A DNA stretch of 64,000 nucleotides, taken from NCBI GenBank assembly GCA_951801675.1, contig CATONX010000009.1:1-64000 (forward strand), written 5' to 3'. How positions within the stretch are numbered: the first letter of the stretch is position 1; each line of letters starts with the position of its first letter. The position numbers and the translations under genes were made by a program. Of the stretch, positions 63,230 to 64,000 are shown piece by piece. Below the pieces are notes generated by a model. The model did not search any database, was not told the origin of the DNA, and saw only the letters and a list, made by a program, of their open reading frames with translations. This stretch comes from an uncultured Eubacteriales bacterium (GTDB lineage: Bacteria > Bacillota > Clostridia > Oscillospirales > Acutalibacteraceae).

Positions 63230-64000
63230 ATGGCTCAGACGCTGCGCTTTGTGGTCCCGCCGGAATCGGACGGGGTTAAGCTCAAAGTGTTCCTGCGGGG
63301 ACACTGCGCCCTTTCCTACCGGCTGATGGTGAGCCTCAAGCATGTGGAAAACGGCATCACGGCAAACGGCGGGCACATCCGGGTTATCGACCGGGTGCGG
63401 GCGGGGGACGTCATCGAGCTGCACATTCCCGACGATCCCCGTCCAGCCGTTCCTATTCCGGACAAACGCTTTCAGGTGCTTTACGAGGATGACCAGGTTC
63501 TGGTGCTGGACAAGCCGCCTGCCATGGCGGTGCATCCGTCCCCAGGTCATTACGACGGGACCCTTGCCAACGCCGTGGCCGCTTACCTAGCACAAAAGGA
63601 GGAGCGCGGGGCCTTCCGCCCCATCAACCGCCTAGACCGGGATACCTCCGGCATCGTGGTGGCGGCGAAAAACGCTTACGCGGCGGCGAGGCTGCACGGG
63701 CATGTGGAGAAGGAATACGTGGCGGTGGTGAGCGGGGTGCTTTCAGGAGAAGGCACCATTAACCTGCCCATCCGCCGCCGGGAAGGCTTCGGCGTCATGC
63801 GGGAGGTGGGCGAAGGGGGAGACCGGTGTGTGACCCACTGGAAGGCGGAGGAAAGCGGGCAGGGGATGACCAAGCTCTCCATCCGTTTGGAAACAGGGCG
63901 CACCCACCAGATTCGGGTGCATTTTTCCCACCTGGGAATGCCGCTGGTGGGGGACACCATGTATGGAACCGCCAGCCCCTTGATTGCCCGCCAAGCGCTT
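63230..64000 (+). CDS. RluA-family pseudouridine synthase, 3' end beyond window
   Basis: ATG 63230 follows AAAGGAG; 257 codons are visible. An S4-like N-terminal domain (about 1-75) is followed by the catalytic domain with NRLDRDTSGIVVAAKN, where the Asp of RLDRDTSG attacks the uridine. The family usually has HRLD; Asn replaces His here. LETGRTHQIRVHFSHLGMPL confirms the family. RluD or a similar 23S rRNA enzyme is likely, but the exact target cannot be told. Confidence 0.92.
   Translation, partial: MAQTLRFVVPPESDGVKLKVFLRGHCALSYRLMVSLKHVENGITANGGHIRVIDRVRAGDVIELHIPDDPRPAVPIPDKRFQVLYEDDQVLVLDKPPAMAVHPSPGHYDGTLANAVAAYLAQKEERGAFRPINRLDRDTSGIVVAAKNAYAAARLHGHVEKEYVAVVSGVLSGEGTINLPIRRREGFGVMREVGEGGDRCVTHWKAEESGQGMTKLSIRLETGRTHQIRVHFSHLGMPLVGDTMYGTASPLIARQAL

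Overview
The window is a chromosomal stretch of a low-GC-phylum anaerobe, most likely a gut Clostridia of the Oscillospiraceae/Ruminococcaceae type. This is inferred from a full-length pyruvate:ferredoxin oxidoreductase, the Firmicutes rplU-prp-rpmA operon with an N-terminally extended L27, a fused PurL of about 1250 residues and paired M16 peptidases. The host part (40.5-64 kb) is visibly richer in G+C than the prophage cargo genes. No tRNA, rRNA or CRISPR array was seen.

Positions 1 to about 40.2 kb are a long-tailed (siphovirus-type) prophage that enters from beyond the left edge. Late genes run leftward. From right to left they are: terminase (24.8-23.2 kb), portal, minor capsid protein, scaffold, HK97-type major capsid, head-tail connectors, major tail protein, a tail assembly chaperone with a -1 frameshift, tape measure, Dit, Gp37-like hub, tail tip proteins, a BppU/SGNH-esterase baseplate protein, endolysin, two holin-like proteins and an AP2-domain protein. 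Early genes (27-37 kb), also leftward, include Gam, a Rad52-like protein, HNH, SSB, an initiator with iterons inside the gene, DnaB, RusA, MazG, Dam and several small proteins. A cI/cro switch lies at 37.5-38.3 kb. A large serine integrase (38.7-40.3 kb) closes the prophage, and its last codons run into a host dispersed repeat, which places the attachment site there.

Four islands face against the late genes and carry their own consensus promoters and mostly their own terminators, as lysogen-expressed cargo does. They are an unknown gene at 1.3 kb beside a 28-bp palindrome; an Abi_2/AbiF-type HEPN gene preceded by a hairpin RNA like the abiF motif (3.4-4.5 kb); a DUF4160-DUF2442-XRE-RelB-like operon behind twin operators (14.5-15.6 kb), next to a zinc-ribbon membrane protein and splitting the tail operon; and an ASCH protein (24.8-25.3 kb). 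Two further noncoding stretches look like structured RNAs of about 310 nt: one at the head of the late operon (27.0-26.7 kb) and one antisense to the early leader (37.09-37.40 kb).

Host genes from 40.5 kb are a DUF6809-like protein, pyruvate:ferredoxin oxidoreductase, a CBS/CorC membrane protein, leuCD, rpmA-prp-rplU with an L21 leader, folD, an lgt with a long acidic coiled-coil tail, two M16 peptidases, purL, alr, ilvE, a tandem family of three 58-residue ribbon-helix-helix-like proteins, and an RluA-type pseudouridine synthase cut by the window edge. One link joins the two halves: the prophage scaffold protein starts with the same IQLFA motif that the host protease Prp removes from L27.
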